A stretch of 24,929 nucleotides of DNA. It comes from Fidelibacterota bacterium. Lineage in GTDB: Bacteria > Marinisomatota > Marinisomatia > SCGC-AAA003-L08 > TMED6. A program made the translations under genes and the position numbers. Below, piece after piece: positions 24,732 to 24,929 of the stretch; positions within the stretch are counted from its first letter, which is position 1; each line of letters starts with the position of its first letter. The notes under the pieces were generated by a model. That model ran no database searches. It was not told the DNA's origin and saw only the letters and a list, made by a program, of their open reading frames with translations. The stretch covers positions 1 to 24,929 of the forward strand of contig JAAZYZ010000085.1 of NCBI GenBank assembly GCA_014239355.1, written 5' to 3'.

Positions 24732-24929
24732 ATGAATCGTATTATTTCTCCATCATTATTATCTGCTGACTTTTCAATTTTAAAAGACCAAATAGATATA
24801 GTAAAACAAGCGGGTGCAAAAAGATTGCATATTGATTGTATGGATGGACATTTTGTTCCAAATTTTACATTTGGACCATTTATAGTTAAAGCAATTAGAA
24901 AGTTGACAGATTTACATCTTGAAACTCAT
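24732..24929 (+). CDS. rpe: Ribulose-phosphate 3-epimerase, 5' part (runs off window)
   Basis: First 66 codons of a pentose-phosphate epimerase that interconverts ribulose-5-phosphate and xylulose-5-phosphate. The opening IISPSLLSADFSIL and the metal-site block HIDCMDGHFVPNFTFGP match the family (H-x-D-x-MDG-x-FVPN), including the His and the Asp that bind the catalytic metal. Shine-Dalgarno AGAGG (24722-24726) overlaps the TAG stop of the PASTA gene, five bases before the ATG. The reading frame is open to the last base, so the gene is cut by the window edge and not by mutation. Confidence 0.92.
   Translation, partial: MNRIISPSLLSADFSILKDQIDIVKQAGAKRLHIDCMDGHFVPNFTFGPFIVKAIRKLTDLHLETH

Overview
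The window is a very AT-rich stretch (by eye about 28-30% GC, not counted) of an ordinary bacterial chromosome, packed with housekeeping genes. Several traits point to the FCB side of the tree, most likely a marine Candidatus Marinimicrobia (SAR406)-like lineage. These are a bacterial GGGP-type prenyl-glycerol synthase, a split glycine decarboxylase (GcvPA), a fused formiminotransferase-cyclodeaminase, and a secreted subtilase ending in a dockerin-like calcium-binding tail. The AT bias and very tight gene packing also fit a streamlined marine genome. The phylum is an inference; there is no rRNA gene here to settle it. No tRNA, rRNA, CRISPR array or mobile element was seen.

Layout, left to right. 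(1) 8-7484, plus strand: two Lol-type lipoprotein-release permeases and their ATPase (lolC/E-like, lolE-like, lolD), then clpC and dnaK. The set covers envelope lipoprotein export and protein quality control. A rho-independent terminator follows dnaK, and a sigma-54-like -24/-12 motif sits between clpC and dnaK. (2) 7619-10613: a TPR-like exported protein, then efp-accB-accC (elongation factor P and the first half-reaction of acetyl-CoA carboxylase). (3) 10630-20374: a long co-directional run of gcvH, gcvPA, GGGP synthase, xerD, an M50 membrane protease, a 37-residue membrane mini-ORF, ftcD, mutL, a DUF502 membrane protein and a secreted S8 protease. Most junctions overlap or are separated by a few bases. 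The S8 gene is broken by one in-frame TAG. (4) 20405-21379, minus strand: dusB, convergent with the S8 gene and divergent from yajC. (5) 21444-24929: yajC, fmt, rsmB, a PASTA-only membrane protein and the start of rpe, which runs off the right edge.

Together the genes are mostly core metabolism, translation, protein quality control and envelope assembly. I see no defence island, prophage or novel biosynthetic cluster. The parts that deserve a second look are the nonsense codon in the S8-dockerin protease, the sigma-54-like site before dnaK, the unannotated small membrane ORF, the archaeal-type lipid enzyme inside a housekeeping operon, and the kinase-less PASTA protein in a locus where Firmicutes carry the PrkC kinase. 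There is no gene-free stretch longer than 300 bases; the longest gap is 134 bases after dnaK and holds its terminator.
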